From assembly GCF_042657065.1 (NCBI RefSeq), contig NZ_JBHSNF010000004.1:267737-331736 (forward strand): a stretch of DNA of 64,000 nt, in the 5' to 3' direction. Source of the stretch: Rhodanobacter ginsengisoli. GTDB lineage: Bacteria; Pseudomonadota; Gammaproteobacteria; Xanthomonadales; Rhodanobacteraceae. Position numbers and translations under genes: made by a program. The notes below the pieces were generated by a model. That model saw only the letters and a program-made list of their open reading frames with translations. It ran no database searches and had not been told where the DNA came from. Positions 8,325 through 18,306 of this stretch are shown here, piece after piece (the first letter of the stretch is position 1; each line of letters starts with the position of its first letter).

Positions 8325-9283
8325 GGACGGGCTCCGGCGGCGTGGTGGGGCGACAACGAAGTCAGGCCGGCGGCGCGCCCGATCTGCCACAGGCCCCGCG
8401 CGGCGGCGGCCTGCGGCGGCAGCGCCATGCCCAGTTCGAAACAGCTCGCGGCGGCCGCGTAACGTCGGCACAGCGCGGCGTTGCCGATCAGCTGCAACGG
8501 CGTGGCGCGGTCGATGCGACCGGCGGCCAGGGCACTGCGCAGCTCCTCGCCGATCAGCAGGCCGGACAGATAGTCCGGTACCGCCAGCGCTTCGAGGGTC
8601 CCCGCCAGCACCAGCGCACGGGCGGAAAACAGCCGGCTCAGCGCGCCGGCCGCACCGCTGTCGCGCGCGGCCTGAACCCCGCGCCGGAACGCGTCCTGAT
8701 CGGACGGCGGATCTTCCCCGGGCAGGCCCGCGGCCAGGATCGTGTGATGGCGCAACGCGGCGTACAGCTCGCCGGTCATCGCCGTGGCGAAATCCACCAC
8801 GCAACCGTCGCGCACCGTCACCCACTTGCTGTGGGTCCCCGGCAGCAGCAGCGCCGAGCTCGCCGCCAGCACCGGCTGCAGCGCCAGCGCGCCGAAGATC
8901 TCGGTCTCCTCCCCGCGCATCACGTCGGCGGTCACGGTGTTGCGCAGCCCCGGCACCAGATGCACGCGTCGCCCGGCGGCGCTGTCCACGAAGCTCAAGG
9001 CGCCGGCCACCGCGGCGAGATGGGCGGGCAGGTCGACATACGGCACTTCGCGCCAGCCGCCCCGGCTGCCGACCATGCCCGAGGCCAGCACCGGACACGC
9101 CGGCCAACCGGCCAGCACGTCGTCCAGCGCCGCATCGAAGCCGCCGGCCGGCAGCTGGCGGATCCCCCAGTCGCGGCTGCGCAGCTCCAGCACCCGACCG
9201 CTCTCATCCAGCAGATAGGCGCGCAGGCTGGTCGTGCCCCAGTCCAGGCCGATCAATTCCGCTCGCGGCAAGCAGACGTTCAT
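8321..9283 (-). CDS. dgoK: 2-dehydro-3-deoxygalactonokinase DgoK
   Basis: The protein is 320 residues, an ASKHA-fold sugar kinase of the DgoK family. The N-terminal phosphate motif reads IGLDWGTTSLRAY, followed by SGMVGSRGGW and LLPGTHSKWV, all typical of DgoK. It phosphorylates 2-keto-3-deoxy-galactonate with ATP, supplying the DgoA substrate. Its ATG overlaps the GH31 stop by ATGA, and its own stop overlaps dgoA the same way. This shows the glycosidases and the galactose pathway are translated from one message. Confidence 0.94.
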   Translation of the reverse strand: MNVCLPRAELIGLDWGTTSLRAYLLDESGRVLELRSRDWGIRQLPAGGFDAALDDVLAGWPACPVLASGMVGSRGGWREVPYVDLPAHLAAVAGALSFVDSAAGRRVHLVPGLRNTVTADVMRGEETEIFGALALQPVLAASSALLLPGTHSKWVTVRDGCVVDFATAMTGELYAALRHHTILAAGLPGEDPPSDQDAFRRGVQAARDSGAAGALSRLFSARALVLAGTLEALAVPDYLSGLLIGEELRSALAAGRIDRATPLQLIGNAALCRRYAAAASCFELGMALPPQAAAARGLWQIGRAAGLTSLSPHHAAGARP

Positions 9284-12183
9284 TGCGCTGGCGGCTTCCT
9301 GTGGACGCTGATCGCCGCGCCGCGGTAGTCGACGTCCTGGGTCGCCGGCGCATCGAAATCCACTGCCGTGGGCGTGGGGCCGGAGATCCAGCGGATGTTG
9401 AAGTGACGTTGCGCCGGCATGCCGGGATAGCTGCCCTCGCGCGGGCCGATGTGCAGCGTGCCGCTGGCCTCGTCGTAGCTGAGGGGTATGCGCGAGTACG
9501 CCCCGTGCTCGTAGTCGTAGGTGGTGCCCTGATCCTGGTACAGCGAGAACGAGCCGTCGGCGCCGGTGTAGATGGTCAGGGTGATCGGCGCGTCGGGCTT
9601 CTCGTGGGTGTACTGGATCGCCGGGCCGGTCGGCACGATCGCGCCGGCGCGCACGAACAGCGGCATCCGCGCCAGCGGTGCATCGGCCTCGATCGTGACG
9701 CCACCGTCGTAGCGCTTGCCGGTGTAGAAGTCGTGCCAGGCGCTGCCGGCCGGCAGGTAGACCTCGCGGCTGCGCGCCTGGTATGCGGTGACCGGCGCGA
9801 CCAGGAAGGCCGGTCCGAACATGTACTCGTCGTTGATGTCGCGCACCTTGATGTCGTGCGGGAAGTCCATCACCAGCCCGCGCATGATCGTGCCATCGCG
9901 AAAGTAGGTGTCGCCGGCCAGCGTGTAGATGTACGGCATCAGGCGATAGCGCAGCCGGTCGTACCAGGCCAGCGCGTCGTAGACCTCGGAGCCGACCGGC
10001 GCGAGGTTGAAGATCTCGCGGTACACGCCCTGCCCGTGCGAGCGGAACAGCGGCATGAAGCTGCCGAACTGGAACCAGCGCAGGTTGAGCTCGCGCCATT
10101 CCTGCAGGTTCTTCGCGTCGGGCTTCTCGTAACGTGCCTCCAGCGCATAGCCGCCGATGTCGGTGGTCCAGTTCGGCACGCCCGACAGCGAGAAGTTGAT
10201 GCCCGCCGAGATCTGGTCGCGCAGGTTGCTCCAGCGCGCCACCACGTCGCCGCTCCAGCCCGCCGCCGCGTTGCGCTGCTCGCCGGCGAACATGGAGCGG
10301 GTGAGGATGAACACGCGCTTGTCCGGGTAGCTGTCACGGCTGCCCTGGTAGACCGCGCTGGTCGTCATCAGCGAATAGGAATTGAAGAACGCCGCACCCG
10401 GCCCTTGCGCGGTCGGTCCCATCAGCAGCTTGCGCTCGGCGATGCTGGTGTTGGAGGTGATGTCCGGCTCGGTGGCGTCCATCCACCACGCGTCGATGCC
10501 GAGGTCGCCCAGGTTCTCGCGGATCTGCCGCCAGTAGATCTGGCGTCCCTCGGCCGAATACGGATCGTAGAAGGAGTTGAGGTAGCCCGGGCCGACCCAG
10601 TCCCTGGTGCCGAGCTCGACATTGCGCCGGTACATCGCGCCCTTCGCGTCGAGCTCCTGGTAATTCTTCGTGGTCGGATAGAACTTCGGCCACACCGAGA
10701 TCATCAGGTTCGCGTGCTCGGCATGCACCTGGTCGATCATCGCTTTCGGATCGGGGTAGCGCGACTCGTCGAACCGGTGCGAACCCCAGGCGTCGTCCTT
10801 CCAGTAGCGCCAGTCCTGCACGATGTTGTCCAGCGGCAGCTTGAGCTCGCGGTAGCGCTTCAGCACGCCGAGCAACTGCGCCTGCGTTTCATAGTGGTCG
10901 CGGCTCTGCCAGAAACCGTAGGCCCAGCGCGGCAGCATCACCGACTTGCCGGTGACGTCGCGATAGCCGGCGATCACATCGTCCAGGTTGTTGCCGTCGA
11001 TGAAGTAGTAGTCGACCGCATGGCCCAGTTCGGAGGACAGCGACAGTTCGTTCTGCTCGGCAGCGGGCAGCGGGTCCTGGTGATCGAGCGCGATGTAGCC
11101 CGACTGCGGTGTCCAGTCGATGCGGATCGCATGCTTCTCGCCGGGTTTCATCTGCACGAAGAAGTTGCGGTACCACGGGTTCCAGTTCTGGCGCCAGTCA
11201 TCCAGCACCAGCTTGCCGTCGACATACAGCTTGAAATAGCCGCTCGCATACAACCGGAACTTGTGCAGGCCGGCGACGTCGGATGCCACTTCGCCCTTCC
11301 ATTCCACCGTCTGACCCGGACCGCCGGTGATGCCCTTGGCGTCGATGAGCTCGGCGGGCCAGCGCTTGAGATCCTTGATGTACTCGTAATTGACCGCGGA
11401 TTCGTCGCGGCTGAGCTTGAGCTTGCCGTCGACGTAGTAGTTCGCGGTGAAGCCGCCGGGCTTGCCGTCGGCGTCGAACAGCTTCAGCTGCTGGTCGAGC
11501 ATCTGGTACGGACGCGGATCGCCGAAGCGGGTGATCGAGTTGTTGTCCCACAGCAGGCCGTAGTTGCGGCTGGAGACCACGAACGGAATGCCGATGTCCA
11601 TGTTGTGCTGGGCCAGCTCGACGTCCTTGCCCTTGTAGTTCATCGTGCCCTTCTGGTGCTGGCCCAGGCCGTAGAACGCCTCGTCGTCGGGCGAGGCAAA
11701 CTGCTGGCGCACGGCGTAGAACGACTGGCCCTGCACGGTTTCCGGGGTGAAGCTGCGCCCCTTCGGCTGCTCGGCGAGAATCAGCTTGCCGTCCTTGCCG
11801 AAAAAGGTGACGGCGCCGGTCGCGGTCGCCACATCGGCGGTCAGCTCGGCCGTCTTCAGGCGTACGTGGCCGGTCTCGCTGCTGGCAGTGAAGTGCGGGT
11901 CGCCACCGGTCTTCACCGCCATCAGGCTCTTCGGCAGATCGAACGACCCAGCCGGGATCGCGGTCACGTGGATGATCTTGTCGCTGACCACCTGCAGGCG
12001 CACCTGCTTCGCGGCGCCGCCGACACCGACTATCACCCCGTCGGCGATTTTCTGGAATGTGGCCTGCGGTGTGGCGGCATTGGCCGGCGCCTGGGCGCCT
12101 GTCGGATCGGCATGGCTGCTGCAGCCCGAGATCAACGCGACGGTCAGCGCAGCGGCCAGCATGGGGATGGAAAGGCGATGCAT
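9280..12183 (-). CDS. GH31 alpha-xylosidase lipoprotein with PA14 insert
   Basis: The protein is 967 residues. The N-terminus has a lipoprotein signal with lipobox LISGC (Cys21), so it is probably tethered to a membrane facing the periplasm. A galactose-mutarotase-like N-domain is interrupted at about 235-370 by a PA14-type insert. The GH31 barrel follows, with nucleophile Asp569 in WWMDATEPD and acid/base Asp646 in GWSGD. This architecture is that of Cellvibrio japonicus Xyl31A, which removes non-reducing-end xylose from xyloglucan oligosaccharides. It sits between GH3 and dgoK and would feed the xylA-xylB genes of the same locus. Family and specificity are well supported by architecture and context. 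Confidence 0.94.
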   Translation of the reverse strand: MHRLSIPMLAAALTVALISGCSSHADPTGAQAPANAATPQATFQKIADGVIVGVGGAAKQVRLQVVSDKIIHVTAIPAGSFDLPKSLMAVKTGGDPHFTASSETGHVRLKTAELTADVATATGAVTFFGKDGKLILAEQPKGRSFTPETVQGQSFYAVRQQFASPDDEAFYGLGQHQKGTMNYKGKDVELAQHNMDIGIPFVVSSRNYGLLWDNNSITRFGDPRPYQMLDQQLKLFDADGKPGGFTANYYVDGKLKLSRDESAVNYEYIKDLKRWPAELIDAKGITGGPGQTVEWKGEVASDVAGLHKFRLYASGYFKLYVDGKLVLDDWRQNWNPWYRNFFVQMKPGEKHAIRIDWTPQSGYIALDHQDPLPAAEQNELSLSSELGHAVDYYFIDGNNLDDVIAGYRDVTGKSVMLPRWAYGFWQSRDHYETQAQLLGVLKRYRELKLPLDNIVQDWRYWKDDAWGSHRFDESRYPDPKAMIDQVHAEHANLMISVWPKFYPTTKNYQELDAKGAMYRRNVELGTRDWVGPGYLNSFYDPYSAEGRQIYWRQIRENLGDLGIDAWWMDATEPDITSNTSIAERKLLMGPTAQGPGAAFFNSYSLMTTSAVYQGSRDSYPDKRVFILTRSMFAGEQRNAAAGWSGDVVARWSNLRDQISAGINFSLSGVPNWTTDIGGYALEARYEKPDAKNLQEWRELNLRWFQFGSFMPLFRSHGQGVYREIFNLAPVGSEVYDALAWYDRLRYRLMPYIYTLAGDTYFRDGTIMRGLVMDFPHDIKVRDINDEYMFGPAFLVAPVTAYQARSREVYLPAGSAWHDFYTGKRYDGGVTIEADAPLARMPLFVRAGAIVPTGPAIQYTHEKPDAPITLTIYTGADGSFSLYQDQGTTYDYEHGAYSRIPLSYDEASGTLHIGPREGSYPGMPAQRHFNIRWISGPTPTAVDFDAPATQDVDYRGAAISVHRKPPAQ

Positions 12184-12186
12184 GAT

Positions 12187-14721
12187 TCAGTCTCCCAGGG
12201 TCAGGCTGGCTGACAGCGGTGTGTGGTTGGAGGCGTCGCCGACGTAAACGGTGAAACGACCCGGATCGACCTGCCAGCCATGCTTGCCGACGTCGTAGTA
12301 GGCAAACGAACGTCGGTCCAGAGTCAGGCTGACGTGGGTGGTCTGTCCCGGTTTCAACTGCACCTTGCGGAATGCCTTCAGCTCGCGTGCGGGCCGCGCC
12401 AGCTTCGCCGACGGATCGCCCACGTAGACCTGGGCCACCTCGGCGCCATCGCGCAAACCGGTGTTGGTGACGTCGAACGAGACGGTGACCGTATCGCCGA
12501 CCTTCGCCGATGCCGGCGACACGCTGAGCTTGCCGAACGCGAAGCTCGTGTACGAGAGTCCGTAGCCGAATGCGAACAGCGGCTGCGGCTTGTCCGGATA
12601 CGTCGCATACCAGCGATACCCGAGGAACACGCCCTCGCCGTATGTCACCCCGGGATTCGTGCCGGCGGGATGCGCCGGTGCATCGTAGAAATCATGGGTG
12701 GGATTGTCCTTCCACTCGCGACCGAAGCTGATCGGCAACTTGCCTTCCGGCGTATGCGCACCGAACAGCACCTCGGCGATCGCGCGACCGCCTTCCTGGC
12801 CCGGATACCAGCTCTGCAGCAAGGCCGGCACCTTGTCCAGCCAGCCGTCGGTGGCATACGCGTCGCCGGAGTTCACGGTCACGATGGTCTTCTTGTTCAC
12901 CGCGGCCACCGCCTCGATCAGGGCGTCCTGGCCCCACGGCAACTGGAACGTGCGATCGAACGCCTCGCTCTCGGAAGTGGGATCGAAACCGACCGCGACC
13001 ACCGCCGCGTCCGCCATCGCCGCCATCTTGCGCGCGTCCGGCGAGATCAAATCGTCCAGCGCGATCACGCCCAGGCCCATGCGGCTGTAACTCACGTCGG
13101 GCCGGTAGTCGAGACGGATCGTCACTGGCTTGCCGGCCGTCAGATCGAGCGTGGCGTACAGCGGCGCCTGGCCTTCGCGCTGCGGCTGGCTGATCACCGG
13201 CTTGCCATCTACCAACAAGCGGTAGGAATCCAGGCTGGCCGCCGCGGTGAGAAACAGATACCTGCCGCTGTGGGTGGGCACGAAGCTGCCGCTCCAGCGA
13301 ATGCTCTGGCGCTCGGTGGCCGGGGTGGTCCACAGCTCCGGCTTCCACTGGTCGACGTGCTCGTCCGTCGCGGTCGCGCCGGGCTTGCCCCGGAAATCGG
13401 CGTTGGCGAACGTCTGCCGCTGCAGGCCCTTGCCGCCGTCCGGGCTGACGAAGCTCGACTGCTTGAAGACCTCGTCCGGCGAGGGCAACCCGCGGCTGTA
13501 CAGCACGCGCACCTTGTCGCCGAGCTGATGGGTGATCCCGCTGAGCACGCTCTGCGCCTCGAACGTATCGACGTGCGAACTGCCGCCGGCGCTGCTGATC
13601 GCGGGGAAGGCATTCGGACCGATCACCGCAATGGTCCTGATTTTCGAGGCATCGAGCGGCAGCGCGTGATGCGCGTTCTTCAGCAGCACCAGCCCCTCGC
13701 GCGCGGACTGCAGCGCCACCGCGTCGCTGACGAGGCTGAACAGCGGTTGCGACAACTCCTTCTGCGGGCGGTCGAGAAAACCGAAGCGCAGCGCGGTGCG
13801 CAGGATCCGGCGCACCTTGTCGTCGAGTACGGCACGCGACAGCTTGCCGTCCTTCAGCAGCGGCAACAGCCGTTGCGGCGACATCGCCTCGGCCGAGGGC
13901 ATCTCCAGGTCGAGCCCGGCGTCGAACGACTTGATGCCGTCGTGGGCGGCGCCCCAGTCGGACATGAAGATGCCGTCGAAGCCCCAGTCCTGCTTCAGGA
14001 TGTCCTCGCTGATCGCATGGTTCTCGCTGAGATAGTCGCCATTGACCAGGTTGTAGCTGCTCATCACCGCGCCGACGTGCGCCTGCTTCACCGCCATCTC
14101 GAACGCCGGCAGATAGATCTCGTGCAGGGTGCGTTCGTCGATGCGGGTGTCGAGGTGGCGGCGGTCGTATTCGGAATTGTTCGCCACGAAATGCTTGATC
14201 GTGGCCACCACGCCCTGGCTCTGGATGCCGTCGATGAAGCCGACCGCCATGCTGCCGGCGAGGAACGGATCCTCGCTGTAGTACTCCATGTTGCGGCCGT
14301 TCTGCGGTGCGCGATGGATGTTCGCGCCCGGGCCGAGGAAGAAGTTCACCCCGCGGGCGCGCGCATCGCGCCCCATCGCCTCGCCCACCCGCTGCGCCAG
14401 CGCCGGGTCCCACGAGGCGGCCAACCCCACGCCGGCCATGTAGGCCGTCGACGGACCCACCGAGCGCACACCGAACGGGCCATCCGACATCTGGAGACGG
14501 GGCAGTCCGATCGCCGGCTCGGCGCGGATGAACATGTTGTCCTCGCCCCCGATCAGCTCGACCTTCTGCGTCAGGCTCAGTTTCGCGAGCATCATATCGA
14601 CGCGGTGCTCGATGGCCGGCGAGTCCGCGACCGGACCCGTCGGAGCGGGCGGGGCGGCCTGCACGGCGCCGCTCGTACCGAGGCAGAGCAGCAGGGTCAG
14701 GCAAAGTGGCTTCAAGCGCAT
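12187..14721 (-). CDS. GH3 beta-glucosidase with PA14 insert, secreted
   Basis: The protein is about 844 residues with a signal peptide (about residues 1-23). It contains a GH3 barrel with substrate motif KHFVANNSE and nucleophile Asp near 255 in FMSDWGA. A PA14-like insert follows (about 430-555) within the second domain. The likely acid/base Glu is near 584-586 in ESEAFDR, and a fibronectin-like C-terminal domain ends the chain. In this operon it would cleave the glucan backbone residues exposed after alpha-xylosidase action, giving glucose. The ATG at 14721 has the better-spaced GAAGG site; an ATG at 14730 adds three residues but would sit on that site. Glucosidase versus xylosidase specificity is inferred. 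Confidence 0.9.
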   Translation of the reverse strand: MRLKPLCLTLLLCLGTSGAVQAAPPAPTGPVADSPAIEHRVDMMLAKLSLTQKVELIGGEDNMFIRAEPAIGLPRLQMSDGPFGVRSVGPSTAYMAGVGLAASWDPALAQRVGEAMGRDARARGVNFFLGPGANIHRAPQNGRNMEYYSEDPFLAGSMAVGFIDGIQSQGVVATIKHFVANNSEYDRRHLDTRIDERTLHEIYLPAFEMAVKQAHVGAVMSSYNLVNGDYLSENHAISEDILKQDWGFDGIFMSDWGAAHDGIKSFDAGLDLEMPSAEAMSPQRLLPLLKDGKLSRAVLDDKVRRILRTALRFGFLDRPQKELSQPLFSLVSDAVALQSAREGLVLLKNAHHALPLDASKIRTIAVIGPNAFPAISSAGGSSHVDTFEAQSVLSGITHQLGDKVRVLYSRGLPSPDEVFKQSSFVSPDGGKGLQRQTFANADFRGKPGATATDEHVDQWKPELWTTPATERQSIRWSGSFVPTHSGRYLFLTAAASLDSYRLLVDGKPVISQPQREGQAPLYATLDLTAGKPVTIRLDYRPDVSYSRMGLGVIALDDLISPDARKMAAMADAAVVAVGFDPTSESEAFDRTFQLPWGQDALIEAVAAVNKKTIVTVNSGDAYATDGWLDKVPALLQSWYPGQEGGRAIAEVLFGAHTPEGKLPISFGREWKDNPTHDFYDAPAHPAGTNPGVTYGEGVFLGYRWYATYPDKPQPLFAFGYGLSYTSFAFGKLSVSPASAKVGDTVTVSFDVTNTGLRDGAEVAQVYVGDPSAKLARPARELKAFRKVQLKPGQTTHVSLTLDRRSFAYYDVGKHGWQVDPGRFTVYVGDASNHTPLSASLTLGD

Positions 14722-14734
14722 GCGGTACATCCCT

Positions 14735-16354
14735 TCAGTACGTCGCCAGCGTGACCCGCAGGACCTGCGGCTGGCTGGTGAAATTGAGTCCGTAATCGGT
14801 CTGGTCGCCGTTCCACTCGCGCACGAACTGCCACTGGCCGTCGACGTCGTAATGGCCTTCCTCCACTCGTTCGAACAGGAAGTGCTCGCCGTCGTGACCC
14901 TTCGGCGGCAGGAAGTTGACCCGCGCGTGGTAGCCGGTGACCAGGTATGTGTTCTTGCCGAGTCGGGCGATCAACACGCCGCCCAGCGGCTGCGCGTTGC
15001 CCGTGGGCGCATCCATGCCGAACTGCGGCTGGCCGTAGCCGACGTGCACGCGCCAGTCGCCCAGGTCCAGCGTCTGCTCGTGGGTCTGCTCCGGTTCGGC
15101 CACGCCCCACACCTTGCCTTCGAAGCTCAGCCCGGCGATCAGGCTCTGCATCGGCGCGATCAAGGCGTAGTTGGCGGCGAACGGCTGGATCGTGTCCGCG
15201 TCGATCACCCGCGCACCCAGCGGCCAGTTCGAATACTTGGTGTAGTCGATGCCGAACGGCGAGAAGCCGATCGCCTGATGGCCCAGCGCGGCGAACAGGT
15301 AGCGCGCGTACGGCAGGTCGTTGCCGGTTTCGCCGACGAACAGCGGGTTGTCGGCGCGCGCGTAGCGGTCCAGCACGGTGGTGTATTTCGCGTACTCGCG
15401 CATGTAGATGTCCGGCGCCAGCAGGTCCAGCGACGGCGCCGCCGCGCGCCAGATGCCGAGCACGTTGTCGGTCGGCCCGCCGCTGGCGTAGCCGCCGGGC
15501 GGCCCCGGATGGAACGGGTCGCGCAGCGCCACGTTGGCGTACATCGGCAGGTCGTAGACGGCCTTGCCCGCGGCGGCGACCTGATTGATGTAGTGCGCGA
15601 CCGCCCAGGCGTAGGAGAACTCCGCCGCGTCCTTGCCGTAGACCTGCTGCCAGCTGCCCGCCGGCTTGCCGGTCTTGTTCCGCACGGCCGCCGGTACCGG
15701 CGACTGCAGCAGGCGGTCGCCGGCTGCCGAATGATCGCGGTCGCTGCCGTAAGTGCCCGACTCGTTCTCCACCTGCAGCATGATCACGGTGTGGCGATCG
15801 CCGTCGAGCTGGCGCAGATGCGTCATCAGCGCCACGAAGGCGGCGCGATCGGCGGCCAGCGTGTTCGCGCCGAACGGCGACAGCGAATTGAGCGAGCTGC
15901 CGTCCTTCTTCAGCACCCGTGGAAAGCGCCGGTTGTCCAGCTTGACCCAGGCCGGAGCGTAATTCGGGCCGTTGTTCTTCCAGCTGGCGAACCACAGCAG
16001 CACCAGCCGCACGTCGTGTTCGCGCGCCTGGGTCACCAGCGTATCCAGGAAGCTGAAATCGAACCTGCCCTCGACCGGCTCGATCTGCTCCCACGCGATC
16101 GGCACCTGCACCGTGTTCGCGTGGATCGCCTCGATCGCCGGCCACACCTTGGGCAGCATCGCCGGCCAGGCGCTGGAGTTGTTGACCTGGGCCGACAGCA
16201 TCAGGAACGGCTTGCCGTCGACCAGCAGCTCGTGGCGACCGTGCGCGCTGACGATCTTCGGCGGCGGCGTGGCAGCATGGGCGAGGCCACTGCCGGCGAG
16301 GACGACGGCAAGCAGCGCGGACGACAGGCCGCGGCGAAAGAGGGACGTTGGCAT
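14735..16354 (-). CDS. GH35 beta-galactosidase, secreted
   Basis: The protein is 539 residues with a signal peptide ending near GLAHA (residue 27). The GH35 barrel carries the acid/base Glu198 in QVENESG and the nucleophile Glu342 in FVGETG. A C-terminal beta domain follows, as in the shorter bacterial GH35 enzymes with a DUF5597-type tail (Cellvibrio Bgl35A group). It would remove beta-1,2-linked galactose from xyloglucan side chains, supplying the galactose oxidised by the downstream dgo genes. It is the third gene of the operon, starting 5 bp after the acetylesterase stop. Specificity for xyloglucan galactose is inferred from context. Confidence 0.9.
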   Translation of the reverse strand: MPTSLFRRGLSSALLAVVLAGSGLAHAATPPPKIVSAHGRHELLVDGKPFLMLSAQVNNSSAWPAMLPKVWPAIEAIHANTVQVPIAWEQIEPVEGRFDFSFLDTLVTQAREHDVRLVLLWFASWKNNGPNYAPAWVKLDNRRFPRVLKKDGSSLNSLSPFGANTLAADRAAFVALMTHLRQLDGDRHTVIMLQVENESGTYGSDRDHSAAGDRLLQSPVPAAVRNKTGKPAGSWQQVYGKDAAEFSYAWAVAHYINQVAAAGKAVYDLPMYANVALRDPFHPGPPGGYASGGPTDNVLGIWRAAAPSLDLLAPDIYMREYAKYTTVLDRYARADNPLFVGETGNDLPYARYLFAALGHQAIGFSPFGIDYTKYSNWPLGARVIDADTIQPFAANYALIAPMQSLIAGLSFEGKVWGVAEPEQTHEQTLDLGDWRVHVGYGQPQFGMDAPTGNAQPLGGVLIARLGKNTYLVTGYHARVNFLPPKGHDGEHFLFERVEEGHYDVDGQWQFVREWNGDQTDYGLNFTSQPQVLRVTLATY

Positions 16355-16359
16355 CGGGA

Positions 16360-18306
16360 TCACCACGAGTCGGTGCGGAATGGCGAGGCCGGCAGGCCGG
16401 CGGCGTTGACGAGGTTGGCGTCGACCGGGTTCTCGCTCCAGCCGTAGCGCACCGCGACGGGTGCGCCGACGTCGGCAGCCTGCACCACCACATCGTCGCC
16501 CTCGATGCGTGCCCGCGCCGGATGGAAATGCCGGTCGGCGCCGGCGATGGTGAAGCCCGCCAGCGCCTCGCCGCGCGCCCGCAGCGCACTGCCGGCCGTG
16601 GCGAAGTGCAGCCGGATCGCGGAGTTTTCCACCGTCATCGCGCGGTATACCGGGCCGCTGTACAGCAGCGACTCGCCATAGACCACGTGGCGCGCGGCCA
16701 GCGCCAGGCGATGGCCCACGGCCTGCTTGTTGGTGGGATGGATCGTGTCCGGATCGCCCACGTCGATGGTCACCGCCTGCGCCGTATGCGGCAGCACCAG
16801 CGCGGCGGACTGCGACTCGCGCAACATCGCCCAGCCACTGGTGGTGGCGGTATCGGCGCCCTGCTTGAAGTTGGCCAGCTGCACCCACAGGAACGGCAGG
16901 TCCGGCTGGTCGAAATCGCGCCGCCACTGGCGGATCAACGCCTTGAACTGGTCGCGATAGACGAAGGCATCCTCATCGGCCGTGTTGGCCTCGCCCTGGT
17001 ACCAGAGCACGCCGCGCAGCGACAGCGGCAGCAGCGGATGGATCATGCGGTTGTACAGCAGGGTCGGTATCTGGTTCTTCTGCTCGGTCGCCACCAGCCG
17101 AACCGCTTCCGGGCGGAACAGCCACGGCCCGGCAAGGCGGCGCGGCTGGCCGCCCGCCGGCTGGATCGCGAGATCGGCCGGTTCGCCATGCACGCCGCCA
17201 CCCCCGCCCAGGTCGTCGACCCGGATCGCCAGCGTGTTGCGCCCCGCATGCAGCGCGGCCGGCGGCACGCGATAGTGTCGCAGGTGATTCCAGGCATTGT
17301 CGGTCTGGCCGATCAGGGTGCCGTTGACCCAGCTGAAATCGGAGTCGTCGATCATGCCCAGATCCAGCGTCACACCCTGCGCCGCTTCGGCCGCGCTCAC
17401 CGTGAAATGGGTGCGGTACCAGGCGACCCCGTCCATGCCGTCGTAGCCTTGCGACTCCCAGAGGGCCGGCACCGCGATCGGGGTCCAGTCGTGTTCGTCC
17501 AGATCGGCGGCGGCGTAGCGCGCCTGATCGGGGTCGGCTCCAGTCGCCTCCAGCACGCCCGTCCAGCGCGCCAGGCGCTGGCGCGTGCCGGCCATCAGCC
17601 TGGCCTGGGCAGCGTTCTCGCGCTGGATACGCGCCTCGATCGCCGCGGGCTTCACACCGGCCGTGGCCGCATCCATCCACGGCTCGATCCGGCTGCCGCC
17701 CCAGTTGTCGTTGATGATGCCGATCGGCACGTGCTGGTCGGCACGGATCTCGCGGGCGAAGAAATACGCGACCGCCGAGAACTGCGCCGCGGTGTCGGGC
17801 GAGGCGGCGACCCAGTGGCTGCCCGGCAGATGATCGGCAGGCTGGGTGCTCCAGCTGTCGGGAATCTTGATCTGGCGGATCGCGCCGTCGGTGGCGTGGG
17901 CGATTTCGGCGACGGCGTTGCGCGCCTTGTACAGCTCGAACTCCATGTTCGACTGGCCCGAGGCGAGATACACGTCGCCCACCAGCAGGTCGTGCGACAC
18001 GGTCTCGTCGTTGCCGCTGCGCACGCTCAGCGTGAACGGGCCACCCGCGGCATGCGCCGGCAGCCGGGCGTGCCAGCGACCCGCGGCGTCCGCGCTGACG
18101 TCGGCCTTGCTATGGTCGAACTGCACCCGCACGCGGGCCCGCGGCGCGCTCCAGCCCCATACCCGCATCGGCTGGTCGCGCTGCAGTACGGCACCATCGC
18201 CGAAAATCAGCGGCAGCTCGACACGCGCCTGCGCGGCCAATGGCACGGCCAGCAGCAAGGCGACGAGACAGCGAACGGGGAGTGAGTTCGTGCGAATGCG
18301 ATTCAT
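16360..18306 (-). CDS. SGNH-type acetylesterase with intercalated beta domain (xyloglucan acetylesterase-like)
   Basis: The protein is 648 residues with a signal peptide ending near AAQA. The SGNH block ASGQSNME carries the nucleophile Ser119, and a late GDPDTIHP segment provides the Asp-His pair. Between them (about 250-400) lies an inserted beta-sandwich resembling a glycosidase sugar-binding domain. This split layout is that of sialate O-acetylesterase-like enzymes and of the CE20 xyloglucan acetylesterase described in Xanthomonas. It would deacetylate galactosyl residues so that GH35 can act. It overlaps the GH74 stop by ATGA. Fold assignment is strong; the xyloglucan substrate is inferred from its neighbours. 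Confidence 0.88.
   Translation of the reverse strand: MNRIRTNSLPVRCLVALLLAVPLAAQARVELPLIFGDGAVLQRDQPMRVWGWSAPRARVRVQFDHSKADVSADAAGRWHARLPAHAAGGPFTLSVRSGNDETVSHDLLVGDVYLASGQSNMEFELYKARNAVAEIAHATDGAIRQIKIPDSWSTQPADHLPGSHWVAASPDTAAQFSAVAYFFAREIRADQHVPIGIINDNWGGSRIEPWMDAATAGVKPAAIEARIQRENAAQARLMAGTRQRLARWTGVLEATGADPDQARYAAADLDEHDWTPIAVPALWESQGYDGMDGVAWYRTHFTVSAAEAAQGVTLDLGMIDDSDFSWVNGTLIGQTDNAWNHLRHYRVPPAALHAGRNTLAIRVDDLGGGGGVHGEPADLAIQPAGGQPRRLAGPWLFRPEAVRLVATEQKNQIPTLLYNRMIHPLLPLSLRGVLWYQGEANTADEDAFVYRDQFKALIRQWRRDFDQPDLPFLWVQLANFKQGADTATTSGWAMLRESQSAALVLPHTAQAVTIDVGDPDTIHPTNKQAVGHRLALAARHVVYGESLLYSGPVYRAMTVENSAIRLHFATAGSALRARGEALAGFTIAGADRHFHPARARIEGDDVVVQAADVGAPVAVRYGWSENPVDANLVNAAGLPASPFRTDSW

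Noticed and set aside
6571..12213. Very long open frame on the plus strand (over 1800 codons)
   Set aside because: It lies opposite dgoD, dgoA, dgoK and GH31, has an Arg/His/Gln/Val-rich composition typical of the antisense frame of GC-rich genes, and shows no domain.
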